Assembly (NCBI GenBank): GCA_017469785.1
Contig: JAFUFU010000033.1
Location: 1 to 50,734, forward strand
DNA length: 50,734 nt
DNA from: Treponema sp.
GTDB lineage: Bacteria; Spirochaetota; Spirochaetia; Treponematales; Treponemataceae
Direction of reading: 5' to 3'
Shown one piece after another: positions 14,817 to 23,377 of this stretch (its first letter is position 1; each line of letters starts with the position of its first letter). A program made the position numbers and the translations under genes. Below the pieces are notes generated by a model. It was not told where the DNA came from. It searched no databases and worked only from the letters and a program-made list of their open reading frames with translations.

Positions 14817-17395
14817 ACATACCGTATTTGAATTTCAGGAAAATCAATAAAGAGCCGACCAACCAACTCAAATACATCACGCCGTGGTCGTTCATAATAT
14901 CTCCGTCAGTCTGCCTTTTGAAGAACGGCGCGATTATGACGACTTATCAGGTTGAATATCCTGATTTGGAAAGTTCTTCTGCTTCTTCCATTGCGAGCAT
15001 GGCAAGCCTTTTTAACCGCAGTGTCATGTCGCTTGCACAGGAAGAGGGCTGGGGAATCTTTTTTGATGTCCGCCGCTACAAGACGAAAGAATATCCGAGC
15101 GGCGAATTCTCGAACCTTGCGGGCTGGCTGATTGACCAGAGGCGGGCGGAAAATTATCACAAATTCGGCGAGCATTTTACCACCGACTATTACATCACTT
15201 TCGTCTATCAGCTTCCGAGCGACATGGAGAGCAAGACGACAGCCCTTTTCTTCAAGAACAAGAATGTGAAGAAACAGAAAAAGGCGAAGTCTATGTTTGC
15301 TAATTCTGAGAATCTTCCGGCATTCAAAAAGGAAATCGAGAATTTCCTTGATGAGGTTGAGAAGGTCATGGGAACGCTCGCGACCAAAATCTGGAATCAC
15401 CGACTGGACGACTCGGAGCTTTTTACTTACATCAAGAGCAATGTGAGCCTGAACAAACAGGACTTGATTTTCCCGGAGGACACTTTCTTTTTCCTCGACA
15501 ATTTCATCTGTGACATGGACGTTCGTACTTCCATGCCGTTAAAAATAGGCGAATATTATGCGCCGGTCATCGCCGTGATGGACTTTCCGAACAAGAGCTA
15601 TCCCGGTATTTTCGACCGTCTTAACCGCACGATGACGGAATTCCGCTGGACGACACGTTTCTTGCCGATGTCAAAGGAAATCAGTGCGAAAGAGGCGGAT
15701 AAATACCAGAAACGAATGTACTCGGCGCGGAAGAGCGCAGCCACGATGTTCACCGAGCTTGCCGCCAATGTCGAGATTGACCGCGAGAATCAGGGGGCTT
15801 TGGAGATGGAAGGCGAGGCGAACCAGATTCAGGCGGACATCGCTATGGGCGAGTATGTGCTTGGCTATTACACATCGAACCTGATGTGCTGGGATAAAAG
15901 CATTGAGAAGGCAAAGGAAAAGTCCCGCAAACTGCAACAGGTTGTTCGTTCGTGCGGATTCGCTACAAAAGAAGAGACATTCAACAATGTCGAGGCGTGG
16001 TGTGGCATGATGGCGGGCAATGTCTACTCGAATATCCGCCGTCCGATTATCTCCACGAAGAACATGTCGAACATTATCCCGCTTTCTTCCGCATGGCAGG
16101 GGCTTCTTTACAACGATTTTACGCTGGAGACCTGCGGAAGCGCGATTCCGCTTTTGACCTGCTCCACGAGCTACGGCACTCCGTTCTTTTTGAACCTCAA
16201 TGTCCGCGATGTCGGTCACACGTTCGTGTTCGGACCGACCGGTGCGGGTAAGTCAACGCTCCTGGCTCTCCTCATGGCACAGGCGACCAAGTACAAGGAT
16301 GCCAACATCGTCTGTATCGACAAGCAGCTTTCAAGCCGTGCTTTCATGGTGGCTGCTGGCGGCGTGTATGTGGAGCCTGGAAAAGATGCGGTCGCGTTCC
16401 AGCCTTTGAGCGAGCTTTTGAATCCTGCCGACTGCACGGATTCTGAATACCGGAAAAGCCTTATGTGGTGCCAGCAGTTCATCGAGGCGCTCATCGTGCA
16501 GCAGAATATAGACATTACTCCGCAGATGAGCCGTGCGATAAGCGAGGCGTTGCGGATCCTCTCAGAGAAGCCAGCCGATATGCGTGACCTCACTTCATTT
16601 CAGGGAACTGTCTCCTACAGAAATCCCGAGAACGGCGACAACACAATCAGAACTGCGCTTGACCCATACTGCCGTGGTGGTGTGTTCGGTTCGATTTTTG
16701 ATGCTGAGAAGACGACTTTGAACCTTTCCAAACTTATGACGATTGAGATGGGAAGCCTCATGCGGCTTTCTGAAAAGGCGGTCGCTCCGGCGCTTATGTA
16801 CATCTTCCGCTACCTTGAAAAACTCTGGACTGTTCCCACGGGCTCAAAACAGCCGCTCACGTTCCTTTTCCTTGACGAGGCATGGCTTTATCTTCAGCAT
16901 CCCGTATTCGCGGGCTTCATTCAGGAATGGCTCAGAACGCTGCGAAAGAAAAAGGTTTTCTGCATTTTTGCCACGCAGGAAGTTTCGGCGGCTTCAAAAT
17001 CAAGCTTGCGTGACACAATCGTTCAGCAATGCCTTACGAAAATCTACCTTGCCGACGAATCAGCCCTTTCCCTTGCGGAAAGCTACAAGGACTTCGGCTT
17101 GACCGAAAGCGAGATTGTCGCGTTGAGCGAGGCGACGATGAAGCGCGACTACTACTTCAAGAACCCGAACGGAAGCCGCATGTTCACGCTCGACTTGGAT
17201 GCGTTCCAGCTCGCCCTGATTTCAAGCGACCACGAGATTCTGGATAAATTGGAGAGCGTGCACGGACGGAATACGACAGAAATGCTTGCGTTCGAGCTTC
17301 TGGATGCTGTCGCCGCCAAGTACCGCGAGATAGGCAAGGACACGAGGAATCTGGATTACACGAAGTACAAAAAAATGCTGGAAAGAGGTGAGTGA
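14813..17395 (+). CDS. virB4: VirB4/TrbE ATPase of the type IV secretion system
   Basis: VirB4/TrbE is the largest and most conserved T4SS ATPase, energising pilus biogenesis and substrate transfer at the inner membrane. The 860-residue product has the N-terminal CagE/TrbE/VirB domain. Walker A is FGPTGAGKSTLLALL near residue 471 and Walker B is LTFLFLDEAWLYLQ near residue 684, followed by a FATQEVSAASKS segment typical of the family. I start at the ATG at 14813, which follows GGAGGG and overlaps the virB3 stop; a TTG 12 bases earlier is less likely. The stop overlaps the next gene's ATG by one base (TGATG). Confidence 0.95.
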   Translation: MNIPYLNFRKINKEPTNQLKYITPWSFIISPSVCLLKNGAIMTTYQVEYPDLESSSASSIASMASLFNRSVMSLAQEEGWGIFFDVRRYKTKEYPSGEFSNLAGWLIDQRRAENYHKFGEHFTTDYYITFVYQLPSDMESKTTALFFKNKNVKKQKKAKSMFANSENLPAFKKEIENFLDEVEKVMGTLATKIWNHRLDDSELFTYIKSNVSLNKQDLIFPEDTFFFLDNFICDMDVRTSMPLKIGEYYAPVIAVMDFPNKSYPGIFDRLNRTMTEFRWTTRFLPMSKEISAKEADKYQKRMYSARKSAATMFTELAANVEIDRENQGALEMEGEANQIQADIAMGEYVLGYYTSNLMCWDKSIEKAKEKSRKLQQVVRSCGFATKEETFNNVEAWCGMMAGNVYSNIRRPIISTKNMSNIIPLSSAWQGLLYNDFTLETCGSAIPLLTCSTSYGTPFFLNLNVRDVGHTFVFGPTGAGKSTLLALLMAQATKYKDANIVCIDKQLSSRAFMVAAGGVYVEPGKDAVAFQPLSELLNPADCTDSEYRKSLMWCQQFIEALIVQQNIDITPQMSRAISEALRILSEKPADMRDLTSFQGTVSYRNPENGDNTIRTALDPYCRGGVFGSIFDAEKTTLNLSKLMTIEMGSLMRLSEKAVAPALMYIFRYLEKLWTVPTGSKQPLTFLFLDEAWLYLQHPVFAGFIQEWLRTLRKKKVFCIFATQEVSAASKSSLRDTIVQQCLTKIYLADESALSLAESYKDFGLTESEIVALSEATMKRDYYFKNPNGSRMFTLDLDAFQLALISSDHEILDKLESVHGRNTTEMLAFELLDAVAAKYREIGKDTRNLDYTKYKKMLERGE

Positions 17396-18249
17396 TGATT
17401 AACCAAGAGCATATAAAGCAGGATTTACGCTATATCGGCGAAATCCTAAAAAGCGGTGATTCTCTGTCTGTGAAAAATCCAGAAGTTGGTTTTATTTCTG
17501 TTGATAAAGGCAATGTCGGAAAAAGCGGAAACGGTCTGCAACATATTATTGAGCAGCGTTTTGAAAAAGACGGCAAAAGCATTGATGAAATTTCCGCCGT
17601 TCTTGCTCTTGTCATGAACGCAACGGAGGACGGAAAAGTAAGTCGGAATGTAGAAATTTTTCAAGGTGAAAAAGACATTGGAACATTTGACATTGAGAAA
17701 AACGGAATAATCTCGTTCGTAAGCAAAACTCGCGATGGAAAAGATGAAAAATTCGTGATAACAGGATTTGACGATTTCTCAAAAAAAGATGAAGCGGGAG
17801 CTGCTATAGAAGCGGTTATCGCTAACAATAGCTACGCACCTGAATTTGTCATTGTCAAAGAACAGGTGGTTGCTACCCTTGCTTCAGCCTATATTTTACA
17901 TCTTGATGAGTTAAAACGCAATCTTGAAAAAAATGATTCCAAGAAAGTTAATCAAGAGTTAAAAAAGATTGAGCCTTATAAAAAGTCCGAAGAATTGAAA
18001 GATTTTTTTGAGAAAAGCAAAAATCAAACTTCTGCCCACAATCCGCTCACCGACTACACCGTGCTTGATGTTGACGGAATGAGCGTCGAGTGCAAAACAG
18101 GTCTCATATCGGGAATGAAGAATGCCGTCCGACATGTTATGCAGCTTCAGAACGAGGTAGACCGACTTACCGAAGAAAACGAAAGGCTAAAGAAACAGTC
18201 TAAAATTCACAGCAAAAACCACAGCCACTCAAACGGTTGGGAAAGATAG
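17395..18249 (+). CDS. coiled-coil protein of the virB4-virB5 interval, paralogue of 26526-27311
   Basis: The 284-residue product is soluble-looking, with no signal peptide. Residues 60-160 (AVLALVMNATEDG, then KFVITGFDDFSKKDEAGAAI and IEAVIANNSYAPEF) match the product of 26526-27311 segment by segment (AVLFLAIDNID, RYVVTGYDNKQTEKEATESI, INAVIAQYGNTPEF), so the two are paralogues. The C-terminal end is a coiled coil (QLQNEVDRLTEENERLKKQ) shared in style with the 12023-12421 product. The start overlaps virB4 as TGATG. The last codons and the DNA after the stop nearly match the end of the hipA-like gene. No function is recognised; its place between trbE and trbJ homologues suggests a transfer accessory role. 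Confidence 0.7.
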   Translation: MINQEHIKQDLRYIGEILKSGDSLSVKNPEVGFISVDKGNVGKSGNGLQHIIEQRFEKDGKSIDEISAVLALVMNATEDGKVSRNVEIFQGEKDIGTFDIEKNGIISFVSKTRDGKDEKFVITGFDDFSKKDEAGAAIEAVIANNSYAPEFVIVKEQVVATLASAYILHLDELKRNLEKNDSKKVNQELKKIEPYKKSEELKDFFEKSKNQTSAHNPLTDYTVLDVDGMSVECKTGLISGMKNAVRHVMQLQNEVDRLTEENERLKKQSKIHSKNHSHSNGWER

Positions 18250-18254
18250 AAAAC

Positions 18255-18279
18255 GTTGACCGTCAGCTGTCGGTCAGAC
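18255..18279 (+). repeat. palindromic element, copy 3
   Basis: GTTGACCGTCAGCTGTCGGT follows the stop of the preceding gene by six bases and precedes the virB5 ribosome site by about 20. In the frame of virB5 it is open and would read V-D-R-Q-L-S-V. It belongs to a longer block, 18238-18274, shared with the end of the hipA-like gene. Confidence 0.75.
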
Positions 18280-18302
18280 ACGGCGGTCGTAAGGAGGATT
18301 TT

Positions 18303-19247
18303 ATGAAGAAAAAACTTTGCGCATTTGTCCTGGCATTGTCGCTTGTAAGCTCGTATTGCCCGACGGCAGTATTTGCCACAGGGTATCCAGTGTTCGATGT
18401 GTCCGGCTGGCTTGCCGCGATTGACCAGCTCTATCAGGCATACGATATGGTGAACAACACCATCACGCAGATTGAAAATCAGTACAAGACGATTCAGCAA
18501 AACCTTGAGCGGGCAAAGAGCATTGACTGGGACAACATTCAATTTGACGGCGACTTCGACATCAGAAACGACATTCGTGATGCAACGAAGCGGGTGAATA
18601 AGCTTTTGACATCCGCAAGGAACATCAAACAGGCTGTTACGACCCCGTCAATCAACTGCGGAAATGTGAAGTATTCGATTGCAGACCTCTGTGGAGCAAC
18701 TTCAAGCGACATGTGGGAAGGCAGAAAAAATATGTTCACGGCAATTTCAGATTACAAATACTACATGACCAACACGATGCAGACTGCCGTGAATGATGTT
18801 GTCGAAGGGCTTGACGACAAGCAGAAGAAGGCAATATGGGCAAAGTACGGAATCAGCCCTGCGAACTATGTGTTCGTTCAGCACGCCCATACCGGTGTCT
18901 TGAATGCGGCCAGCAATATTCTTGCGAATGTGGCGGAAGAAGTTGTAGCTGATAAATATGAAGAAGCATTTTTAAGGACAAGCAACATCATAAAGGCTTG
19001 CACACAGACCGTTGATTCAGAGGGAAACATCACAGAGGCGAGTCTTGGAGAGTCAATGATGTATCTCTTCTCCGATTTGTCAGGTCACCTGGCTGAAGTC
19101 GAGCAGGCAATTTACAAGTCAGCGGAACTGAGCGCAGCCAAAGCTATTGAAGAGGATGCAAATAAAAATGCGGAAGCGGATGATGCGGCTCAACAAGCCG
19201 AAGTGAATGACAGGGCAAAAAACAAAACTTCATCACGCTTTATGTAA
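18303..19247 (+). CDS. virB5: VirB5/TrbJ-like T4SS protein
   Basis: VirB5/TrbJ proteins are exported minor pilus components that act in mating contact. The 314-residue product has a signal peptide with likely cleavage after AVFA (residue 25). The start of the mature part, YPVFDVSGWLAAIDQLYQAY, is followed by QIENQYKTIQQNL, matching the TrbJ pattern of an N-terminal helix with repeated Gln-rich coiled-coil segments. The C-terminus is Ala/Asp/Glu-rich and probably helical. The ATG at 18303 follows AAGGAGG; the longer in-frame region upstream runs through the palindromic element and is unlikely to be translated. The gene is followed after 12 bases by virB6, the usual trbJ-trbL order. Confidence 0.82.
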   Translation: MKKKLCAFVLALSLVSSYCPTAVFATGYPVFDVSGWLAAIDQLYQAYDMVNNTITQIENQYKTIQQNLERAKSIDWDNIQFDGDFDIRNDIRDATKRVNKLLTSARNIKQAVTTPSINCGNVKYSIADLCGATSSDMWEGRKNMFTAISDYKYYMTNTMQTAVNDVVEGLDDKQKKAIWAKYGISPANYVFVQHAHTGVLNAASNILANVAEEVVADKYEEAFLRTSNIIKACTQTVDSEGNITEASLGESMMYLFSDLSGHLAEVEQAIYKSAELSAAKAIEEDANKNAEADDAAQQAEVNDRAKNKTSSRFM

Positions 19248-19259
19248 GGAGTCCTAAAT

Positions 19260-21305
19260 ATGATTACAAAGAGAATACTAAAACATAAAATTCTTATTAT
19301 GGTGTTAGCGCAGCTCCTTCTAGGCGTAAGTTTTTGTGCCGCATCCGTGAATGGAAAAGAAGTCGGATTCAATGCTTGGATTGACATTCCTATCGTTGAG
19401 GTTCTGGAATATTTCGGCGGTATAATGGCGGTCGCCTATGGCTGGATGCGTTCTACAGGAATGATTTTTGGCTTGTTGGGAATAGTATGGTCAGGATTCC
19501 GTGTGATGATGAGCCGGATGACCGTCAAAGATTTGTGGTGGGACACCTGCTTCAAATGGACTGGATTCTTTCTTCTTGTCGCCTTGTATCCTTCCATAAG
19601 TTTCGGCGTTATCAAACTCGCTAACGAAATTGGAATGAAGGCAGGTGCGGGCGAAACCGTAATAAAAGACGGACTGAAACAGCTTCATGCTTCTATTGAG
19701 CGTGATGTTCAGACTCAGCAGCAGCTTTTGGACGGAAATCTAAGTCTTAAAGAAGTTGCTGACTATGCGCTGAACGGAACGGAAGGACTGACTTTGACAC
19801 AGGAATTTGACAACAACGCAAAATACAGGGAATTCATGGGAAAGTATGATGATGCCTATGTATTCAGCTCCACCAAGGACAAAAAGGGAGCTGCCGAAGT
19901 AGCACACGATGTGAAGCAGGATAATAAATTCCAGTCCGTATTCAGCTCTGTAACGCTTCAGGTTCTGAATTCTATTCTTGATGTGCCGGACTTGGACGGA
20001 AACAAAAGTGGGGCGGACAAATACAAATATGCGAGCCTTAAACTGTACCTGAAGGATATTAACGGAGATGACACATGCTTCCTGAGTCCAAGCGCAATGC
20101 TGAAACTTGCAATATTCAGCGGGCTTGTTATGGTTCAAAAGCAGGATGCACAGTACGCCGAAGCCGTGGAAGCGGTGAAGAATGACAATTCTGGATTTGC
20201 GTATATTGGCGCAAGGGTAAGCCTCAGCATGGAAAATTTGTTCCAGAAAGTCGTGACTTTTTTTTGTGCGGTAGTTCTGATTCTTGCGACGATTTTTTCG
20301 ACCATCCAGTATGTGATGACGATAATCGAATTTATCATTATCAGTGGAATCGGAGCGATTTTTATACCGCTCCTGTTGTTTGACGGAACTAAGGACATCC
20401 CCAAGAAACTTATTCCTGTTTTCACGAGTTTTTTCGTCAAGATTTTGGTCATACAAATTTGCATTATGTTTGTTTATTATCTTCTTCTTGAAAACTGTAT
20501 AAACACAATCGGTGACGACGGTGGCTTTAATCTTATCGCAGTGGCTGAGATATTGTTTGATGCGACACTTGCTTATATTCTTACTCAGAACGCACCGAAA
20601 ATTGCTCAGACAATCCTGACAGGTCAGCCGCAGCTTTCTATGGGCGAATTTGTCGCGGGTGCTGGAACGGCAATGGCTACTGCCGCGACTATGAAGCAGG
20701 CACCCCATGCCGCAACTATGGCAGCCGCGAAAGGAAAAGCAAAAATAAATGATATTGGTGGTGCTGTCAGAAAAAACAATGCGGCTTCAAAAGCGGCGGT
20801 TGCAAGTCTTGGTGCAAATGCAACAGGCTTCCAAAAACTTCGTGCGGGGATTTCTGCCCGCGGGGCGGTCGCAACACAAGACCTCAAAGACAAAATGCAC
20901 GCTAAATTCGAAGCTGCAGGAAAAGAGGGCGGAAGCGGATTTTCTGTCGCGGATAAAATTAATCAGCAGTTTGGATTTACAAAAGCCGGTGGTTCTGGAG
21001 GCGGAGTGGGAGGAAGCTCAAGCGCTTACGGTCAGACAGGGCAGACAAAAGGCGGCGCATTCCTTAATGCCAGTTCGAATCCCAATTTTAGCACTGCTAC
21101 CAAGACTGACAAGAAAACAGGTCAGCAGCGAAGCATGACAAAGAAAGAATTTGATGCTGAGAAACGGTTACAAGGTGCGAATGTGGGTGCAAAAGTAGGT
21201 AACAGAATGCGTGAGAAAATAGATGCGCAGAACGCCAAGAAAGCTGAGCAGGGCGGTGCATTGCCCGAAAACCTTTCAGGGAACGAACGCTCTTATAATG
21301 AATAG
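19260..21305 (+). CDS. virB6: VirB6/TrbL polytopic T4SS membrane protein
   Basis: VirB6/TrbL forms part of the inner-membrane channel of the secretion machine. The 681-residue product has an N-terminal hydrophobic leader (IMVLAQLLLGVSFCA) and membrane segments near residues 45-80, 100-118, 325-375, 385-410 and 425-445. A long Gly/Ala/Gln/Lys-rich hydrophilic tail from about residue 470 follows, as in TrbL proteins. A soluble loop (about 120-320) lies between the second and third membrane blocks. The ATG has AAGGAG eight bases upstream. It is the last recognised transfer gene of the operon, and a weak terminator follows within 40 bases. Confidence 0.88.
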   Translation: MITKRILKHKILIMVLAQLLLGVSFCAASVNGKEVGFNAWIDIPIVEVLEYFGGIMAVAYGWMRSTGMIFGLLGIVWSGFRVMMSRMTVKDLWWDTCFKWTGFFLLVALYPSISFGVIKLANEIGMKAGAGETVIKDGLKQLHASIERDVQTQQQLLDGNLSLKEVADYALNGTEGLTLTQEFDNNAKYREFMGKYDDAYVFSSTKDKKGAAEVAHDVKQDNKFQSVFSSVTLQVLNSILDVPDLDGNKSGADKYKYASLKLYLKDINGDDTCFLSPSAMLKLAIFSGLVMVQKQDAQYAEAVEAVKNDNSGFAYIGARVSLSMENLFQKVVTFFCAVVLILATIFSTIQYVMTIIEFIIISGIGAIFIPLLLFDGTKDIPKKLIPVFTSFFVKILVIQICIMFVYYLLLENCINTIGDDGGFNLIAVAEILFDATLAYILTQNAPKIAQTILTGQPQLSMGEFVAGAGTAMATAATMKQAPHAATMAAAKGKAKINDIGGAVRKNNAASKAAVASLGANATGFQKLRAGISARGAVATQDLKDKMHAKFEAAGKEGGSGFSVADKINQQFGFTKAGGSGGGVGGSSSAYGQTGQTKGGAFLNASSNPNFSTATKTDKKTGQQRSMTKKEFDAEKRLQGANVGAKVGNRMREKIDAQNAKKAEQGGALPENLSGNERSYNE

Positions 21306-21314
21306 TTTTCATTG

Positions 21315-21346
21315 AGTCTATTCATAAGACTATGGGTAGACTTTTT
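21315..21346 (+). terminator. weak intrinsic terminator after virB6
   Basis: AGTCTA and TAGACT form a 6-bp stem with a 16-base loop, followed by TTTTT. It lies 9 bases after the virB6 stop, so it is a plausible end of the transfer operon despite the short stem. Confidence 0.45.
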
Positions 21347-21395
21347 CCATTCAACTTGAAAAGATAACTTGACTTTTCAAGTTGAATGGTATACT
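21347..21395 (+). promoter_or_regulatory. operator-rich promoter before the 36-residue membrane peptide
   Basis: CCATTCAACTTGAAAAG (21347-21363) is repeated perfectly inverted at 21373-21389 with a 9-base spacer. Inside lies CTTGACTTTTCAAG (21368-21381), identical in 13 of 14 bases to the operator in the promoter of the ribbon-helix-helix gene at 9690-9703. TTGACT (21369) and TATACT (21390) could be the -35 and -10, but the 15-base spacer is short, which suggests a weak or factor-dependent promoter. The lack of a T-run argues against a terminator. Confidence 0.6.
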
Positions 21396-21415
21396 CTTCC
21401 TTATGAGGTGAAACG

Positions 21416-21526
21416 ATGATATTTATGTTTCTGGCGGCATTACTTGTGTTTTTTCCCATTTGTTGTCTGCTTACAGGTGGAAACGGAATCTTTGGATTTA
21501 TCGGCAGCCTGCTAAGTTTATGGTAA
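21416..21526 (+). CDS. 36-residue hydrophobic membrane peptide
   Basis: An ATG with GAGGTG six bases upstream opens a 36-codon frame starting MIFMFLAALLVFFPICCLL and ending near GSLLSLW. The whole peptide is hydrophobic, with one probable membrane helix, a Cys pair and a Gly-rich turn. It is preceded by an operator-like inverted repeat shared with the ribbon-helix-helix gene at 9437-9667. Small membrane peptides of this size include type I toxins and modulators of larger membrane proteins; neither is shown here. It could be a chance frame, but the promoter, ribosome site and hydrophobic composition together favour a real gene. Confidence 0.5.
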   Translation: MIFMFLAALLVFFPICCLLTGGNGIFGFIGSLLSLW

Positions 21527-21640
21527 TGAAGGAAGTCTGGCACTTGCTATAAAAACTTCCCTAATTTCAAGGGAACTGAATGTTATTTTTCTTCATAAAA
21601 TGCGCTTATTAAGTTAATAGCATTGAAAACGAGAATTACT

Positions 21641-21666
21641 TTCAACCGCCAGTTGCCGATTCTGGA
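21641..21666 (+). repeat. palindromic element, copy 4 (diverged)
   Basis: TTTCAACCGCCAGTTGCCGATT keeps the layout of the element with several changes, losing the CAGCTG centre. It lies in the 190-base gap between the membrane peptide and the 73-residue gene, about 50 bases before the latter. The gap otherwise holds only a short inverted repeat (tccctaatttcaaggga region) and the promoter described below. Confidence 0.45.
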
Positions 21667-21669
21667 GGT

Positions 21670-21697
21670 TTGCGAAAAAGGTATGTTGTGCTATAAT
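21670..21697 (+). promoter_or_regulatory. promoter of the 73-residue gene
   Basis: TTGCGA (21670-21675) and a consensus TATAAT (21692-21697) are separated by 16 bases, 20 bases before the start codon. It is a good sigma-70 promoter. Confidence 0.65.
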
Positions 21698-21716
21698 CAG
21701 TGACAGGAGGCGAAAT

Positions 21717-21938
21717 ATGTTTTTTGATGAATCAATAAAAATTGATACGCAAAAGTTGCCTCGCATTCTTAGAAACGATTACAACCTATTGCAGCAATAT
21801 TATCATGAAAACAAAGAAACTGAGTTCATTCTCTATGTGGACTCTGTAGAGGCTACCATAAAAGCCTGTTTTATTGACGGCTCTATAACAAAGCAACAGC
21901 AGGTCGATTTGTTCCATGTGATTGGAATTTATGTTTGA
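21717..21938 (+). CDS. small acidic protein of unknown function (73 aa)
   Basis: The start follows AGGAGG at the right distance and a consensus promoter lies just upstream, so the gene is likely real. The product (MFFDESIKIDTQKLPRILRN...) is soluble, mostly helical in appearance and ends with a short hydrophobic tail (QVDLFHVIGIYV). I recognise no family. It converges with the hipA-like gene 120 bases away. A degenerate copy of its own promoter and ribosome site seems to follow at about 22000-22030. Confidence 0.6.
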   Translation: MFFDESIKIDTQKLPRILRNDYNLLQQYYHENKETEFILYVDSVEATIKACFIDGSITKQQQVDLFHVIGIYV

Positions 21939-22030
21939 GGGAATGTATTGTGGAAATCATAGATTTTGATAATTGCGAAAGACCTTCGATTTTTTTGCAA
22001 AGGCATTATAATTAGTGGAGGCGAGAAAAA

Positions 22031-22056
22031 TTTTCAACAGACAGCTGACGGTCAAT
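22031..22056 (-). repeat. palindromic element, copy 5
   Basis: Read on the minus strand, TTGACCGTCAGCTGTCTGTT follows the TAG stop of the hipA-like gene by six bases. With the preceding codons it forms a block of about 37 bases that matches 18238-18274 at about 34 positions. Confidence 0.75.
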
Positions 22057-22061
22057 ATTTT

Positions 22062-23297
22062 CTATCTTTCCCATTCAGAATTTTTATGAAACCGCTTATG
22101 AACTAATTCTGGTGATTTTATGAGCTTTTCGGTTTCTCTTACACGGTCTTTGAGGATTGTGCAGAGAATGTCTTTTTTTTCAGGAAGAATCAGCTCATTT
22201 CCATCCAAAATATTTTTGAAAGTTCTGTCGATGTCGGAAAGATTTTCTAGAGGCAAGTCTTTACAGTATTTTGCGCAGGGGAGTTTTTTGATTTGTTCAT
22301 GGTGAGTTTTTGCAAAAGGCTTTGCTTTTATCTTATAGGAAAGGTCGGCAAATCCCTGTCTTAAACTTGTAAGAGCAACATCATGAAACATGGAAGTTCC
22401 CGTGTCAAATACAGGCGCAAGCCCTATCCATTCAAGTGTATCTGCGTTTCTGATAAAACCGAAATTATTGAAATGCCTGTCTGAATTCGCAACTATGCTG
22501 TCTACGACAAACATCTGGCAAAGCTGCTTTTCGATTTCAGCAATGTTTTTCATGCCAAGTTTCTCGCAGCAGTTCAAAAGGTGCTGGTACTCTGAGACAT
22601 TGTTTTCTTTTTTCAGAACGTTCCTGATATGCCAGGCACTTATAAGCTCTGTTTCTGTGGTGATAAAATCCATGCAGGCAGAGTAATATCTTCCTTCATG
22701 TTCTGCTATTGAGTATTCCACATGAGGAATATTGAGCCTTTTGCAGATTGCTGATGCCAACACTTCATTGAATGGTTCCTGCTGACCTTCGCCGCTGCCG
22801 CCTTTCAGCAAAACCCGCTTACCGTCATCGATAATCCATTTTTTTTTCAGCCAGCCGTCAGATGTGTTGTCTGGAGAAATCAAACTCAGAGAAGAAATGT
22901 CCTGAACATCAAGCGTTCCGAATAAGGCTTTTCCTACATCATCCGAAAAATCATTCTCAAAGAAATTTATATCCTTCCAGTTTAAATCGCTGTCAAAAGG
23001 TTTTGCCCAATATTGGTCAGAAAGGCTCAATCCGAATGATTTTGTCACAAGTTGTTCTGTAGAAATATTGCCTAATGTTTCTAGTGCCTCCATGAGATTC
23101 TGGCGGCTTGCAGGAATCGCTCGGCTTCTCCACCATGCCCTGAACTGCTGTTTCTGAGACACGCCACGCTCATAGTCCTTAAAGACACCGACAGGAAGGT
23201 GTTTTTGATTGATGATATTCAGCACATCGACGATTTCGTCTTCTTCAATTTTGAAGTTGAGAACCGGTTTGGCTTTATGGTAAAGCGTGTAAATCAT
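22062..23297 (-). CDS. HipA-like serine/threonine kinase toxin
   Basis: HipA-family kinases phosphorylate targets such as aminoacyl-tRNA synthetases and are normally neutralised by a DNA-binding HipB partner. The 411-residue product has the ATP-binding segment LLKGGSGEGQQEPFNEV near residue 164, the catalytic loop DSIVANSDRHFNNFGF near residue 269 (catalytic Asp followed by Asn), and the metal-binding PVFDTGTSM near residue 297. All three blocks are intact. I take the ATG at 23297, after AAAGGAG, rather than a TTG one codon earlier. No classic hipB is adjacent; the upstream gene on the same strand encodes an HTH protein and may serve as partner. Its last codons (WER) and 3' flank match the end of the virB4-adjacent coiled-coil gene. 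Confidence 0.82.
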   Translation of the reverse strand: MIYTLYHKAKPVLNFKIEEDEIVDVLNIINQKHLPVGVFKDYERGVSQKQQFRAWWRSRAIPASRQNLMEALETLGNISTEQLVTKSFGLSLSDQYWAKPFDSDLNWKDINFFENDFSDDVGKALFGTLDVQDISSLSLISPDNTSDGWLKKKWIIDDGKRVLLKGGSGEGQQEPFNEVLASAICKRLNIPHVEYSIAEHEGRYYSACMDFITTETELISAWHIRNVLKKENNVSEYQHLLNCCEKLGMKNIAEIEKQLCQMFVVDSIVANSDRHFNNFGFIRNADTLEWIGLAPVFDTGTSMFHDVALTSLRQGFADLSYKIKAKPFAKTHHEQIKKLPCAKYCKDLPLENLSDIDRTFKNILDGNELILPEKKDILCTILKDRVRETEKLIKSPELVHKRFHKNSEWER

Positions 23298-23377
23298 CAA
23301 AACTCCTTTGACACTTTATATTAGAGGTGTTTGGAAACTGTGGTTGCGTTGCGACTAACGCTTTCCGATATTATACT

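Noticed and set aside
18237..18302. N-terminal extension of virB5 through the palindromic element
   Set aside because: The downstream ATG at 18303 has a strong AAGGAGG and starts a signal peptide; the extension would bury the signal.
19740..20708. 322-residue minus-strand frame inside virB6
   Set aside because: It is entirely covered by the well-supported virB6 gene, lacks a ribosome site and has a Cys/His/Arg-rich shadow composition.
21347..21389. Rho-independent terminator for virB6
   Set aside because: The inverted repeat is perfect but has no T-run on either strand and overlaps a promoter; the weaker hairpin at 21315-21346 fits better.
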